Source: Yarrowia lipolytica (lineage: Eukaryota; Ascomycota; Dipodascomycetes; Dipodascales). Taken from it: DNA of 64,000 nucleotides. The position numbers and the translations under genes were made by a program. Positions 29,913 to 42,924 of this stretch are shown one piece after another (positions within the stretch are counted from its first letter, which is position 1; the number at the start of each line of letters is the position of its first letter). A model generated the notes under the pieces. That model did not search any database. It worked only from the letters and a program-made list of their open reading frames with translations, and was not told the origin of the DNA. The stretch covers positions 1,612,001 to 1,676,000 of the forward strand of contig NC_090771.1 of the NCBI RefSeq assembly GCF_001761485.1, given 5' to 3'.

Positions 29913-31523
29913 ATGTCCACTGTCATCGGTATCGCTTTTGGAAACACCAACTCCTCCATCGCCTACGAGAAGGACGGCAAGGTCGAGGTTATTGCCAACC
30001 CCGACGGAGATCGATTTATCCCCTCCACCGTCTCCTATGTCGGCTCTGATGAGTACTCTGGTCTCGAGGCCAAGGCCCAGCTGATTCGAAACGCCGCCAA
30101 CACCGTCACCAACTTCCGAGACTACCTCGGCAAGCCTTTTTCCAACATTGACGCTTCTGCTGCTAAGGCTTCTTCCAAGCCCACTGATGGAGGCTCGGCT
30201 GTTGCCTACAAGCTGGAGCGAGGCAATGGAGAGGAGGCTGTTTCTGTTGATGAGATTGCCGTCCGACACCTTACCAAGCTGCAGGAGGCCGCCAAGGACT
30301 ACATTGGAAAGCCCATTGACGGAATTGTCATTGCTGTCCCCACCGATTTCGACGAGGCCACCACCAAGGCCGTTGTCAAGGCTTGTGAGGGTGCCAAGAT
30401 GCCTGTTCTGCAGGTCATCTCCGAGCCCGCTGCTGCCCTGCTCGCCTCCGATGCTGGTAATGCCGAGATCTCTTCTGGCGACCGAGTTTCTCTGGTCCTC
30501 GATCTCGGTGGAATCCGATCCGATGCCGCTGTTATTGCTACCCGAGGTGGTGTCTACACCACCCTGGCCACTCACCACGCCTTTGGTCTCGGTGGTAACA
30601 AGCTCGATGATGCTCTCGTTAACTACTTCGCCAAGGAATTCGAGAAGAAGCACAAGCTGAACCCTCTGGAGGACAAGCGAGGTGTCGCCAAGCTCGTCCA
30701 CGAGTCTGAGGCTGTTAAGAAGACCCTCTCTAACACTTCTTCTGCCACTTTCGCTATCGAGTCTCTCGCCGGTGGCATTGACTACCACGGAACCGTCAAC
30801 CGACTGCGATTCGAGCTTGTTGCCAAGGCTATCTTCGCCGAGTTCAACACCTTTGCTCTTGAGGCTGTCAAGAAGGCCGGTCTTGATCCCCTTGATGTTG
30901 ATGAGGTTCTCCTTGTCGGAGGAACCGCCAACATCCCCAAGATTGCCAAGCTGCTGTCTTCGTCTTTCGAAAACGCCACTGTCGTTGCCCCCGCTGTTGA
31001 GTCCAAGGCTGTTGAGCCCGCTGAGCTCGTTGCCCGAGGTGCCGCCATCCAGGCCGCTCTTGTTGCTGATTTTGACGAGTCCGAGATCGCCGATTCCACC
31101 CAGGCCGTTGTCACTGTTGCCCCCCACACCACTGCCCCCATTGGTGTCAAGCTCGCTGACGGCTCTCTCAAGGTGATCATCCCCCAGGATACCCCTCTGC
31201 CTGTCAAGAAGTCCGTTGTGCTCCCCGCCAAGGGCTCTTTCTTCGCCCAGATCTACGAGGGCAAGCACTCCATTGACGAGAAGGAGGTGACCCCCACCAA
31301 CGACGACGATGACTCCGACTTTGACGACGAGCCTTACACTGAGCGAACCAAGAAGGTCGAGGGTACTCACCTCCTCGGCGAGCTTGGTCTTGATGGCATC
31401 ACCGGAGACAAGGTCGAGGTCATTGTTAACATCACCCGGGAGCTCAAGCTCGAGATTTCCGCCCGGGAGATCGGAGGAGCCGGTGTTGTCCGAGGTGTTG
31501 CCGGAACCGCCAAGTTGGAGTAA
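29913..31523 (+). CDS. SSZ1: Ssz1, Hsp70-like subunit of the ribosome-associated complex
   Basis: Ssz1 pairs with the J-protein zuotin at the ribosomal tunnel exit and stimulates Ssb-type Hsp70 on nascent chains (family knowledge). The 536-residue protein starts MSTVIGIAFGNTNSSIAY, the Ssz1 form of the Hsp70 nucleotide-binding start, and continues with PDGDRFIPSTVSY, a second-subdomain signature LVLDLGGIRSDAAV, and LLVGGTANIPKIAKLL. It is about 100 residues shorter than canonical Hsp70 because the substrate-binding domain is reduced and the helical lid is absent, which is typical of Ssz1. Codon use is strongly biased (GCC, GTC, CGA and AAG dominate), as expected of a highly expressed gene; the bias leaves a long spurious open frame on the other strand. 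Confidence 0.94.
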   Translation: MSTVIGIAFGNTNSSIAYEKDGKVEVIANPDGDRFIPSTVSYVGSDEYSGLEAKAQLIRNAANTVTNFRDYLGKPFSNIDASAAKASSKPTDGGSAVAYKLERGNGEEAVSVDEIAVRHLTKLQEAAKDYIGKPIDGIVIAVPTDFDEATTKAVVKACEGAKMPVLQVISEPAAALLASDAGNAEISSGDRVSLVLDLGGIRSDAAVIATRGGVYTTLATHHAFGLGGNKLDDALVNYFAKEFEKKHKLNPLEDKRGVAKLVHESEAVKKTLSNTSSATFAIESLAGGIDYHGTVNRLRFELVAKAIFAEFNTFALEAVKKAGLDPLDVDEVLLVGGTANIPKIAKLLSSSFENATVVAPAVESKAVEPAELVARGAAIQAALVADFDESEIADSTQAVVTVAPHTTAPIGVKLADGSLKVIIPQDTPLPVKKSVVLPAKGSFFAQIYEGKHSIDEKEVTPTNDDDDSDFDDEPYTERTKKVEGTHLLGELGLDGITGDKVEVIVNITRELKLEISAREIGGAGVVRGVAGTAKLE

Positions 31524-32657
31524 GCATAGATAAAATAGAGATTGTTATTGATGGAAAGAAAGCAACTGTAGCATGGAGCAAGGTGTGTGGTATGAGGCTG
31601 CTGAGATAGGTAGGCGTGGATATCTTCAAAAGGTGCATCGATACGTGTAAAACATTGTGATTAATCAGGAATAGTATGTTTGACTGAGAGACATGTTGTA
31701 GAGAACTGTAGTGGTGTATATAAGCTACCTCAAGAGCTGAGGGTAGATAGATTCATTAGCCATTAGATTGGTTGCTGCAACATGAATATGGTGTCAATGT
31801 ACGAATAACACTTACAAATACTTTCTCTTAAGATCAAGCTCATCCTATCTACTAAGATCCTGACGAGGACAGGCAAGTCCTGTTGTAATGTATCAGTAGA
31901 ACACACCTTCGCGGTATAATGTTCCATCATTCAGTAGTAGGCATTACTTTTGTCTTTGATCTCAGCATTGATGGTCTCACTGATCATGGATGTGAGTTCC
32001 CTAGCACAGTATCTTTCTTCCGATCATCTCGAGCAGGTCAGGGCTACAGTACATGCTGCGGAAGAGGGAGGAGGGTGTTCTGGGAATATGCATCATAGCG
32101 TCAAATAATAGTCAACTAAATCGTGGCAACGGATAAATGATTGAAACTCCACGAAGAAACCTCATTACCTCAGGGATTTCCGCGACAATCATATTGCAAT
32201 TAAAAAAAATTCAGCTCTTCTAGCATTCATGTCACGTGCCACAAACTCCAATATCAGATCAGGAGCGACCAAATCAACCCCGCCTGACTTTGCTTACATA
32301 ATGAACTGTAAATGAAGTGGATGAAATTTGAGAGGGTGTATATAATGGGATTGAGATGTTCGATTTTGAAAATTGGAAAAGGGGGATAACTTATTTCGGG
32401 TATAAAGCACTTACAGCATTGAAATTGTTTCCATCTATCCTATCACCACCTCTCTACATTGTAGCACCTAGACTACGGGTTCACGGCATTAAGCTTCCAC
32501 GAAACACCACCCCATAGCTAAGATTTCTATACCTTACATGACACAGCATCAGACAAGACGACAGTGATTCCTCGAGACACGACAGCACTTTTCAACAGCA
32601 CATCGACACATAACTCAACTTCACGCCATCACTACATCGACATTGCAATCCACGGCG
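31524..32657. other. Intergenic region SSZ1 / POP2
   Basis: About 1.1 kb between tandem genes. It contains a GTCACGTGC site at 32231-32239 and AT-rich promoter-like sequence at 32330-32410 (TATATAATGG at about 32338). A short upstream ORF lies in the POP2 leader. No other gene is seen. Confidence 0.45.
32538..32567 (+). promoter_or_regulatory. Upstream ORF in the POP2 leader
   Basis: An ATG at 32538 opens a nine-codon frame (MTQHQTRRQ) ending in TGA, 90 nt before the POP2 ATG. If the leader starts upstream of it, ribosomes would meet it first. There is no evidence on use. Confidence 0.35.
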
Positions 32658-34052
32658 ATGCGAGCAAACTTCATACAGCCCCAGCAAGTCCATCAGGGAT
32701 TTGTGAACGGCAATGCCGGCCCCGACCCAAGGATGGGCATGATGGGACAGGCAGGAGGCGCCCAGGGTGTCAACGGCATGATGCGATCGACCGCGACACA
32801 GAACCAGGGTGGCCAGCAGGCACAAAACAGCACTCCTGTTCGATCTGCACAACAGCCCGGCCAGCAGCAGCAACAGCAACAACAGCCCAACTCGGGCCAA
32901 CGTCCTGGATCTGCACTCGGTCTCAACTCCACGCCTGGTCAGCAGACCGGCGGACAGCAGCAGGGCTTCCCAGGAATGGTTAACCCACTTCCCATGGGTA
33001 TGCGTAACCCGATGATGATGGGTCAGCAGGGTGGAGTCTCTGGTGGTCGACGAGGCCCTGGGGGAGCAGGAGGACCCCCAATGATGGGAGCCGCACAGAT
33101 GCAGCATCTTTCACAGCAGCAACAGCAGCAGCAGCATCCGGCTCCCGTCCGTGAGGTATGGGGATTCAACCTGGAGGAGGAAATGGCGCGGGTCAGAGAG
33201 GTGTCTGAACGGGCTCGGTATGTGTCTCTGGAGTGTAAGTTCCCGGGCATTGTGGCCCGTCCCATTGGCCAATTCCGTTCCACAAACGAGTACCACTACC
33301 AGACTCTGCGTGCCAACGTGGATCTGCTCAAGGTCATCCAGGTGGGACTGTCGTTCTCGGACGACTCTGTAGCCCCTCCCGTCACCTGGCAGTTCAACTT
33401 CCGGTTCGACGAAACCCAGGACATGTGTTCTGAAGACATTAAAGATCTGCTGAAGCAGAGCGGAGTGGACTTTGTGCGGCACCAGCAGCATGGAATCGAC
33501 GCCTTCAACTTTGGCGAGCTGCTCATTTCGTCCGGACTGGTCCTGGACGACGGCATCGAGTGGATCACCTTCCATGCCGGCTACGATCTGGGCTACGTGC
33601 TCGGAATTATGCTCAACAAGGAGCTTCCTGCCGAGGAACAACAATTCCTGGCCCAGGTACGACGATACTTCCCCCGAGTGTGGGATCTCAAGAACGCAGT
33701 AAAAAACAGCGGCCTTACAATCAGATCCAACTCGCTGTCATCTCTGGCCGAAGACCTGCGGGTCCGAGACCAGGAAGTGACCAATAACCAAGCCGGAGCC
33801 GACGCCAAGCTCGCTGCCGAGTGCTTCTTTGAAATGCGACGTTACCTAGGCGACCAGATGGCGCTGGAGATGGCCAACAAGTTGTGCGGTCTCAGTGAGC
33901 TTCATCCTGAACAGCTGATGCTGTTGGAGGAAGATGAAGACGCCCCTGGAGAGGATCTCACCGAAGTGCCCGTGCCCACGGTCCAGAAGCCCAAGGAGAA
34001 GCAGGATGGAGTCAACGTGTTCCAATTCTCCAAGATGGGAGGGGGCAAGTAA
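32658..34052 (+). CDS. POP2: Pop2/Caf1, CCR4-NOT deadenylase-fold subunit with altered active site
   Basis: Pop2 is the Caf1 subunit of CCR4-NOT; it links Ccr4 to Not1 and in most eukaryotes is itself a DEDDh 3'-5' poly(A) exonuclease. The 464-residue protein has a Gln/Gly/Met-rich N-terminus (about 1-160) and a full Caf1 fold starting REVWGFNLEEEMARV. Landmarks align easily with human CNOT7: FPGIVARPIGQFRST, ANVDLLKVIQVGLSF, WITFHAGYDLGYV, AECFFEMRRYL. However, the DxE motif reads E192-C-K194, the usual histidine is N377, and only D310 and D382 remain. The exonuclease is therefore probably impaired. The start is the first ATG; a longer frame begins upstream only at TTG. Confidence 0.92.
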   Translation: MRANFIQPQQVHQGFVNGNAGPDPRMGMMGQAGGAQGVNGMMRSTATQNQGGQQAQNSTPVRSAQQPGQQQQQQQQPNSGQRPGSALGLNSTPGQQTGGQQQGFPGMVNPLPMGMRNPMMMGQQGGVSGGRRGPGGAGGPPMMGAAQMQHLSQQQQQQQHPAPVREVWGFNLEEEMARVREVSERARYVSLECKFPGIVARPIGQFRSTNEYHYQTLRANVDLLKVIQVGLSFSDDSVAPPVTWQFNFRFDETQDMCSEDIKDLLKQSGVDFVRHQQHGIDAFNFGELLISSGLVLDDGIEWITFHAGYDLGYVLGIMLNKELPAEEQQFLAQVRRYFPRVWDLKNAVKNSGLTIRSNSLSSLAEDLRVRDQEVTNNQAGADAKLAAECFFEMRRYLGDQMALEMANKLCGLSELHPEQLMLLEEDEDAPGEDLTEVPVPTVQKPKEKQDGVNVFQFSKMGGGK

Positions 34053-36733
<2,681 letters not shown>

Positions 36734-38432
36734 ACGGATTTTGTATAACTATAGAAGGAGATGTAGCGTAAGTTGACCAAAGTGATTTAACACTGACATA
36801 TCATGGCATTTTATGCTGGTACAACATTCGTATGATTGAATCAAGGAGAGTATCCGATTAGTAATCTACAGTAGTAGTTCGTATATAGTAGACTGAGACA
36901 CGAGTGGTTTTCTGATTGAATGCTTGTTTCCTGAGCACGCCTGCTTAAGTACGATGCATACAGTACATGTACGACACACGGCTGTATGTTGCAACTGAAA
37001 GCATTGTACATCTACGACTGCTGTACTCGTACTTGCAGACCAGACTCTCTAACTGATTATACTGTAGTTATGGCAAGCCCGAAACAACTTGAATTAGTCA
37101 GTGTAAATACGTGATATACTAATATCTGTAAAGCAAGTACTTATAACTATCCCCTCCTACAGTACGAGTATGATTTATCCGAACACATGTCGTACGATAC
37201 TGTACTACGATAGTATGAACATCCGTAGGTGCGTTACATTATATCACTACCAACCCTATGAACTAACGGTGTATGCAGGGGGTGGATTGTGCTGTCTCGA
37301 GTCTGCAGAGATTGCCATTATTATCCGTTGGATCGTTCTATCCAAATGGGAAGCTGCAGCCACCAGACCGGAAACGGACTTTTTATCGAAATCCATGTGT
37401 GACTGGGGGTATGACTGGTTGAACTTACCTCACTGATGGACTGATACACTCAATCGATCTCTTTGTATCGTATGTACAGTATGTAGTCTAGTGTCTGCTA
37501 CAACTAGAGCAGCGATAGATACTCAAGATACTCTAAGAATGCAATTAGTGATGCTTGATCAGCCGGCTAATGATCGTGGGATGAGACCATTTGATCAGTT
37601 CTACAGTGTCATCCGTAGTTCCGCCTTGTCTATGATCTGCGGTTGCGCGCTCCACCTGAAACTTAGGCTTCCCAATCCGCCCTATTGTTTCCCAAAGAGG
37701 ACACACTTAATTACTCCGGATGGCGTTATGGGACAGATGTCGTCTCGCCCTTTGTACCAAACGGTAGTAGCTAATGGGACATTTATGGCTTGTTTGCTCT
37801 TTTCTTCGATTGTGGAAAATTAGGCATGTACAAGTAGTAAGCTCCTCCTCGTGCACCCCTTCCGCACTCTGTCCGGCGTTGTTCTAACCGCCCCTTTGGG
37901 CTAATTGGGGTAATTAGCTGCCGGAATCGCGCACCTTCTCACATTAGCTGGACCACAGACAGAGAGATACGCAACCAGAGAACGTGTACCGCTAACAATC
38001 GCGACTGAGTTTCGAACAACTTAGCCAAGGGGATTTTGGGCTGGGGGAGCTCTTTTTATATCTACGTGTCTAGCCGCCCGTTTGCGCTGTATCGTTAACA
38101 CACAGGTACGTAAAGTACATACATCCCCTCGCTATGTACTTCCAGTGAGCCGCAAAATCGCTCGGAAACAGAAGCCCCATATGAGGGCCACGTATTCACA
38201 CGCTTATGCCACCATAATATATAGAAGAGGGCGGTAATCCAGACGCTCAGCTTTAGCATTCGTACTGTGCGTCCTCCCACTTGTGCCAGAGCCCATCTAT
38301 CTACCACACTTGCACACTCACACACTCACACACACACACACCATCACATCCACGTCACATGCCGTGCGTACATTTGTGCACACCTAAATTATACCCCAGC
38401 ATATTTCACACTCCCCACACTATACACACGCC
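36734..38432. other. Intergenic region MNN9 / CCCH gene
   Basis: Tandem spacer of 1.7 kb with GTAC-word clusters at 36955-37035, an AATATATAG element at about 38215-38223 that may serve the CCCH gene, and a CA tract at 38314-38342. Frames at 37170-37436 and 37491-37823 have no recognisable content and are not called. Confidence 0.45.
38314..38342 (+). repeat. (CA)n-type microsatellite in a 5' leader
   Basis: CACACT units passing into an uninterrupted CA run, about 90 bp before the ATG of the CCCH gene. Confidence 0.8.
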
Positions 38433-40061
38433 ATGGTGGACGAAGAAGATGACTCCCGGCTCAGCTCGAGCAAGGGAGACAAGAACAAGAGTGAGTACTA
38501 GCTTTGGTGGACACGGCAACTCGAGACAGCCGAAACCTGAGCCTCATACCCCACTCACAAGACACAAAGAGTCACACTATCAACATTATCAGTAAGGGGA
38601 GAGCACACGACATGACAACGGTAAAGAAATGATTAGGAGCCAGTTGGAAGAAGTCAGGAATGATTACAAGAAGGCAAAACTGGTAGATAGACTCGATTTG
38701 AGAACACACGCGACAGCTATCCATCACAGGACCTATAACTGGGCTGTCTGGAGATAACTCCGGCTCGGCCGAACCAGCTCGGTATCTCTCGGCTGAGGTT
38801 CAGCGTTACAACACATCAATCTCGACAACCAAAATCAACATTGGTTCGTCTAATGCCGCATCCCTGACAACCTCTGGTACCCCTTTTGATTAACCGCATC
38901 TCTTACCTCGATCTATCCCATCAGCCTCATAATGTAACACGCGCTAACACAGACCTATCCCATGTGCCGTGCAAGTTCTTCCGACAAGGAGCCTGCCAGG
39001 CCGGTGACTCGTGTGTCTTCTCGCACTCAGTAGAGACATCGCTCCAGCAGGCACCGTGCAAGTACTTCCAGAAGGGCACGTGCAAGTTTGGAGTGAAATG
39101 CGCCCTCGCCCACATTTTGCCCGATGGCCGAGTTCTCAACCCGCGATCGCAAAACTACCGTGATGGCTCTCGTCGAAGACGCTCCTCCATGCACCAAAAT
39201 GCCCAGAACAATGCAGCACCCGGAGGCCCCTCCTCCGGTCCAGTCAACGTGCCTCCTCAGGTGCCTTCGCCACTGCCCGAAGACAACCCCACCAGATCGC
39301 TGTACTCAGTCTATGTGAACGAAGAACAGACTGTGGGCTCCCCTGGCAATCATCTGCTGGTGGGCACGCCCACTACAAAGACGGAACGAACCACCTCCAT
39401 CTGGTCGGAACACCATGTGTCGTCGCGACTCAACTCCTTCAATGAGTCCAAGCCCTCTCTTGGCCCTATTGGAAAGAGTGGTCCTGGAAACGATTGTGCT
39501 ATCGATGACGACGATGAGGCCGATGCAGCGGCAGTGGAGGACGATGATGCGGGCGAGTACATTGAAGAGGACTTTTTCCCCTCGTCGTTGTCGGATCTGC
39601 TGACGCCACAGGAACGAAAGCGGAGAGGATCTCGTCCGTCTTCGTCCAACCTGCCCCGACCCATCGGCCTGACCATGGCCGCCAACGCGCAGCAGGCCCG
39701 CACTAATTCCGTTTCACACGCCAGTCACACTAACGGCAATTCCATCCCGCTAGCCACCTCATTGGGCACATCTCTGGGCTCTAACATCTGGTCTCCCCCT
39801 GGTGAGGGCTCGCCTCGGTTCGGCTCCTTCTTCCAGCAGTACTACGGCCGAGAAAACGGAGCCAAGCCACCTGTGGCCATGTCTCCTGGTGGCTCTTCCC
39901 TCAAGAATATGTCGAATCTGGCGGCATATCTGCCTGGACAGAACTCGTCACATGTAGACGTTCCTGGACACGTACCTGAGGAGGATGAGCCCATTGATGG
40001 CGACAAGCAGGCCAAGAAGGACTTTTACGATGATGATACTCAATTCTTCATGGATCAGTAA
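38433..40061 (+). CDS. CCCH zinc-finger protein (spliced)
   Basis: Joined from 38433-38490 and 38953-40061, giving 388 residues. The 462-nt intron has donor GTGAGTACT and branch/acceptor GCTAACACAG; joining gives KNK-N-LSHVPCKFF and preserves the frame. Two adjacent CCCH fingers lie near the N-terminus: CKFFRQGACQAGDSCVFSH and CKYFQKGTCKFGVKCALAH (C-X7-C-X5-C-X3-H spacing). The rest is a Ser/Pro-rich disordered region with an acidic patch (DDDDEADAAAVEDDD) and an acidic C-terminus (FYDDDTQFFMDQ). The paired fingers resemble yeast Lee1, whose role is not well established; RNA binding is the likely activity. A run of 19 C follows shortly after the stop. Confidence 0.85.
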
Positions 40062-40086
40062 ACACGGTCCGTTTTCCGTCCGGTCT

Positions 40087-40105
40087 CCCCCCCCCCCCCC
40101 CCCCC
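40087..40105 (+). repeat. Poly-C run of 19
   Basis: Nineteen consecutive C bases starting 26 bp after the stop codon of the CCCH gene, presumably in its 3' UTR. Length may be unreliable in sequencing. Confidence 0.9.
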
Positions 40106-40394
40106 GGGCTCTCAAAACATACACAGAAAAGAAACGAAGAAAAGGCTGCCCCGTGTGTTCCATAACCCAACCGCAGGTCGACCGTCCCCAAAAAGCGTCA
40201 GCTACCAAAAGATGTAAATCACTACAACCAAAAAATGAATGTTATGACAGATTTAGAAGAGATTAGATTGCTGTATGAGTTGAAGAGCAGGATACATGTG
40301 CCTTCTAGATAGAGGTGTATGATCTTGGTTAGGAGTATGAGTACAAGCTCGGTAGTAACTGACTACGCAATGCCAATTTGAGACCTGTTTCATG

Positions 40395-40451
40395 GCGATT
40401 AATTAATATTAACGCGATTGATAAATATTAACGCGATTAATTAATATTAAA
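40395..40451 (+). repeat. 19-bp AT-rich tandem repeat, three copies
   Basis: Three head-to-tail units of GCGATTAATTAATATTAAC; the middle copy differs at two positions and the last at its final base. Copies one and three contain the palindrome TTAATTAA. It lies in a convergent gap with no gene. Confidence 0.85.
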
Positions 40452-40810
40452 AAGTAACCACCTTTTGCCCACCTTTTGTCAACCAATGCTCTACTGTAGG
40501 CGATGGAATGAAGCGAAACAACTGTACAAATTGCATTCAAAATGGAGGAGCTACTTGAACTAGTACTTGTATTTACTGTAGTTACTTAACAAACGTTCAG
40601 ATTTTAAAATAATAATAAATCAGCTATAAATAAAGGACTCGACAGGTCTATCAAGGATCTTGAGTTAGTGTTGATTCAAAAGAACGAACGAATTTCAAAC
40701 TGAAGTTTCAGAGTAAAAATTATATTCATCGGGTCCCGGAGGACGCTAACATTAGAGATGCCAGAAAAAATGCAATTTGGATCATCATTGTAAGCGTGTA
40801 GGGTGTGGTA

Positions 40811-40870
40811 CTCACTGTTTGCTGTTGTGTGTGAAGGAAAGGAGAGCCTAAGCAGATTTTTTATATGCTA
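40811..40870 (-). promoter_or_regulatory. Apparent orphan promoter with 5' exon and splice donor
   Basis: On the minus strand a CATATAAAAAATC element (about 40855-40867) is followed by a CT-rich stretch, CACACACAACAGCAAACA and then the donor GTGAGTACC (40816 and below), the layout of a TATA promoter with a short non-coding exon. CTAACTCAAG lies about 150 nt further on. No open frame follows, so the transcript, if any, is non-coding or a relic. Confidence 0.35.
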
Positions 40871-41425
40871 TGCGTAGTGCTGAGCACGGGTGCAGGATTG
40901 GGTAGGGTAATTGGGGTTAATGGGACTTGCTGGTAATGACGACGAACTTTATTTGTTCGGATTGCATGACAGGGTATCTTAACTGTTGTTAGAATATTGG
41001 TTGTATATATACTTACTGGATTAACGAGATCATTTTACTTGGACACTTCTTGGAAATCATGGATCAACAAGTTGTCAAGGTAATATGTTTCATCATGGCA
41101 TTATGCATTAAACTAATAAGCAATTATATATATTGTACAGGGGATGAGAGTCCCATACTGTGTACACACATTCTGGCAGGGATCAAAGCTGATTTACTGT
41201 AGTAGTAGACTCATCATATTCACAAAAAACATACATAGGGTATGTATGTATTGTACTGTATACAACAAGAACGGTGCAAAGAAGGTGGGACATGCAATTA
41301 CAGTAACCCATTACTCCCCATTCAACCATTGCTACACTTCCTCTTTCAATTTACAATCATTCATTTAATGTACACGGTAATCAAATGTCAATCCTAGACT
41401 ACACAATAAATTACTTGGTTTGCAC

Positions 41426-42924
41426 TTATTTAAGAACAGCACCGTCGACAATCTCCTTGGACTCGCCAGAGGCAGTGACGACAGGCTTATCCCAAGCCCA
41501 CATGTTGTCGACAAACTCCTTGTCCTCGGGGTTGGAGGGGTCGAGCTTGACGAAGTCGTAAGACTCCCAATCGGGGGCAACGTCGAAGGCAGCAACGTGG
41601 TCCTGGCCTCGGATCATGAAGGCACCGATAATACCATTGTCGTTGTTGGTTCCGTAAACGACGGAGGTACCGAACATGTACTTGGTGGAGGCAGACAGTC
41701 GGTTGACAAAGCCACCAATGAGGTTGGTGGACATGAAGGTGAGGGTCAGCTCATCGTCGTACTTGTACTTAACCTTCCAGAGGGAGTAGTCCTCGGGGTC
41801 GTAGTGCTCCCAGAACCAGGGGATGGCCTTCTCTCGGGTATCCTCGTTGGAGTAGACTCGCTTCCAGTTGTCAATGGGCTCCTTGGCGGGGCCGAGGGCG
41901 GCAAGAGGATGGGCAGCCTTCTTAGGGGCAGCCTCCTCAGCGGGAGCAGGGGCCTTGGGGGCAGCCTCCTTCTTGGCCTCCTTCTTAGGCTCCTCCTTCT
42001 TGGGGGCGACGTACTTGACTCGCTCCTCACAGAGGTTAAAGTCGGTGCCAGAGTAGATGGGGTTGGCAGCGACGGTGGTGAACCATCGGGTGGTAGCGGG
42101 GTAGGCAGCTCGCCACTTGGCGTCAAAGAGGTTAGCAAATCCAAGAGACATCAGGCCGACAGCGGCGATATCAGCGTAAGTGACAGACTCGCCGACAAGG
42201 TAGGTGTTCTTGGTGAGGTGGGCCTCAAAGGTAGCCTTGACGGTCTGGTCGAGCTTGTCAGAGAGAGCATCGACAGCCTTCTTGTTGTAAGGAAGGTAGC
42301 CCTTGAGAGGGCCGAAAACGTTCCAGGTGGCATCCGCAATATCGGAGTTGGTAAAAGAGACCCACTGGAGAACCTCAGCCTCCTCGTCCTTGTTCTTTCC
42401 GCAAAGAGGGTGGTTGGGGATCTGGGAGAGGACTATGCGGTTAGTATAATTGTATGGTATGGATCAATGCGGGTTGCAATGAGAGTAAATGTCAGGTACC
42501 ATTTCTCAACACGAAAGTTATTTAGACAGGGATAACTGTTTAAAAAAAATGTTTCATCATTTTGCAAGGGAGGGGTTGTTGTTTGGGGGAAATACTCACG
42601 CCAGTAGGAGACGGCAACGAACTCGTGGATGGGAGTGCCGTTGGCGGTCAGGAGGGCAGGGACCTTCTTGAGAGGGAAGAGCTTCTCGAACTCGGCGTCC
42701 TTGGGGACAACCTCAACATCGAGCTTGAAGTGCTTGATGAGGGCCTTGATAGAAGTGTATCGGGGGGTCTGTCGTTAGTAGGTGGCATGAGGACGGCATG
42801 CAACAGAAACAAGATCCGTGATCTGTGCGGTTTGTGTGCTTGATCTGAGGAGAAACCAAAGGAATATACTCAATCAAGGAGACAATTGACTCACCTGGAG
42901 GTCGTAGATCTTGGCGATAGACAT
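41426..42924 (-). CDS. CAM1: eEF1B gamma subunit (spliced, three exons)
   Basis: Translation elongation factor 1 gamma, the structural subunit of the eEF1B nucleotide-exchange complex. Joined from 42895-42924, 42600-42768 and 41426-42432, giving 401 residues. Intron 1 (42769-42894) has donor GTGAGTCAA and acceptor CTACTAACGACAG; intron 2 (42433-42599) has donor GTGAGTATT and acceptor ACTAACCGCATAG. Exon 1 encodes only MSIAKIYDLQ. Exon 2 gives the thioredoxin-like GST N-domain (RYTSIKALIKHF, KVPALLTANGTPIHE) and exon 3 the GST C-domain, a Lys/Ala/Glu-rich linker (KKEEPKKEAKKEA) and the conserved EF1G C-terminal domain (WKRVYSNEDTREKAIPWFW to MWAWDKPVV). Strong codon bias indicates high expression. 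Confidence 0.95.

Larger units (their letters stand above)
40106..41425. other. Convergent intergenic region with an apparently orphan minus-strand promoter
   Basis: Lies between the 3' ends of the CCCH gene and eEF1B-gamma. It holds an AT-rich tandem repeat (40395-40451), a minus-strand TATA plus pyrimidine tract plus splice-donor series at about 40810-40870, and on the plus strand TATATATAC near 41003 followed by an ATG at 41059 (seven codons, then GTAATATG). No supported protein results from any of these. Confidence 0.4.

Noticed and set aside
29751-31370. 539-codon open frame antisense to SSZ1
   Set aside because: It is a by-product of extreme codon bias in SSZ1; its Gly/Leu/Val/Ser-rich translation has no domain, and the sense frame is a clear Hsp70 homologue.
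41059-41368. Two-exon mini-gene (ATG at 41059, frame 41144-41368)
   Set aside because: The donor GTAATATG and branch CTAAT are atypical here, and the product of about 80 residues has no protein character.
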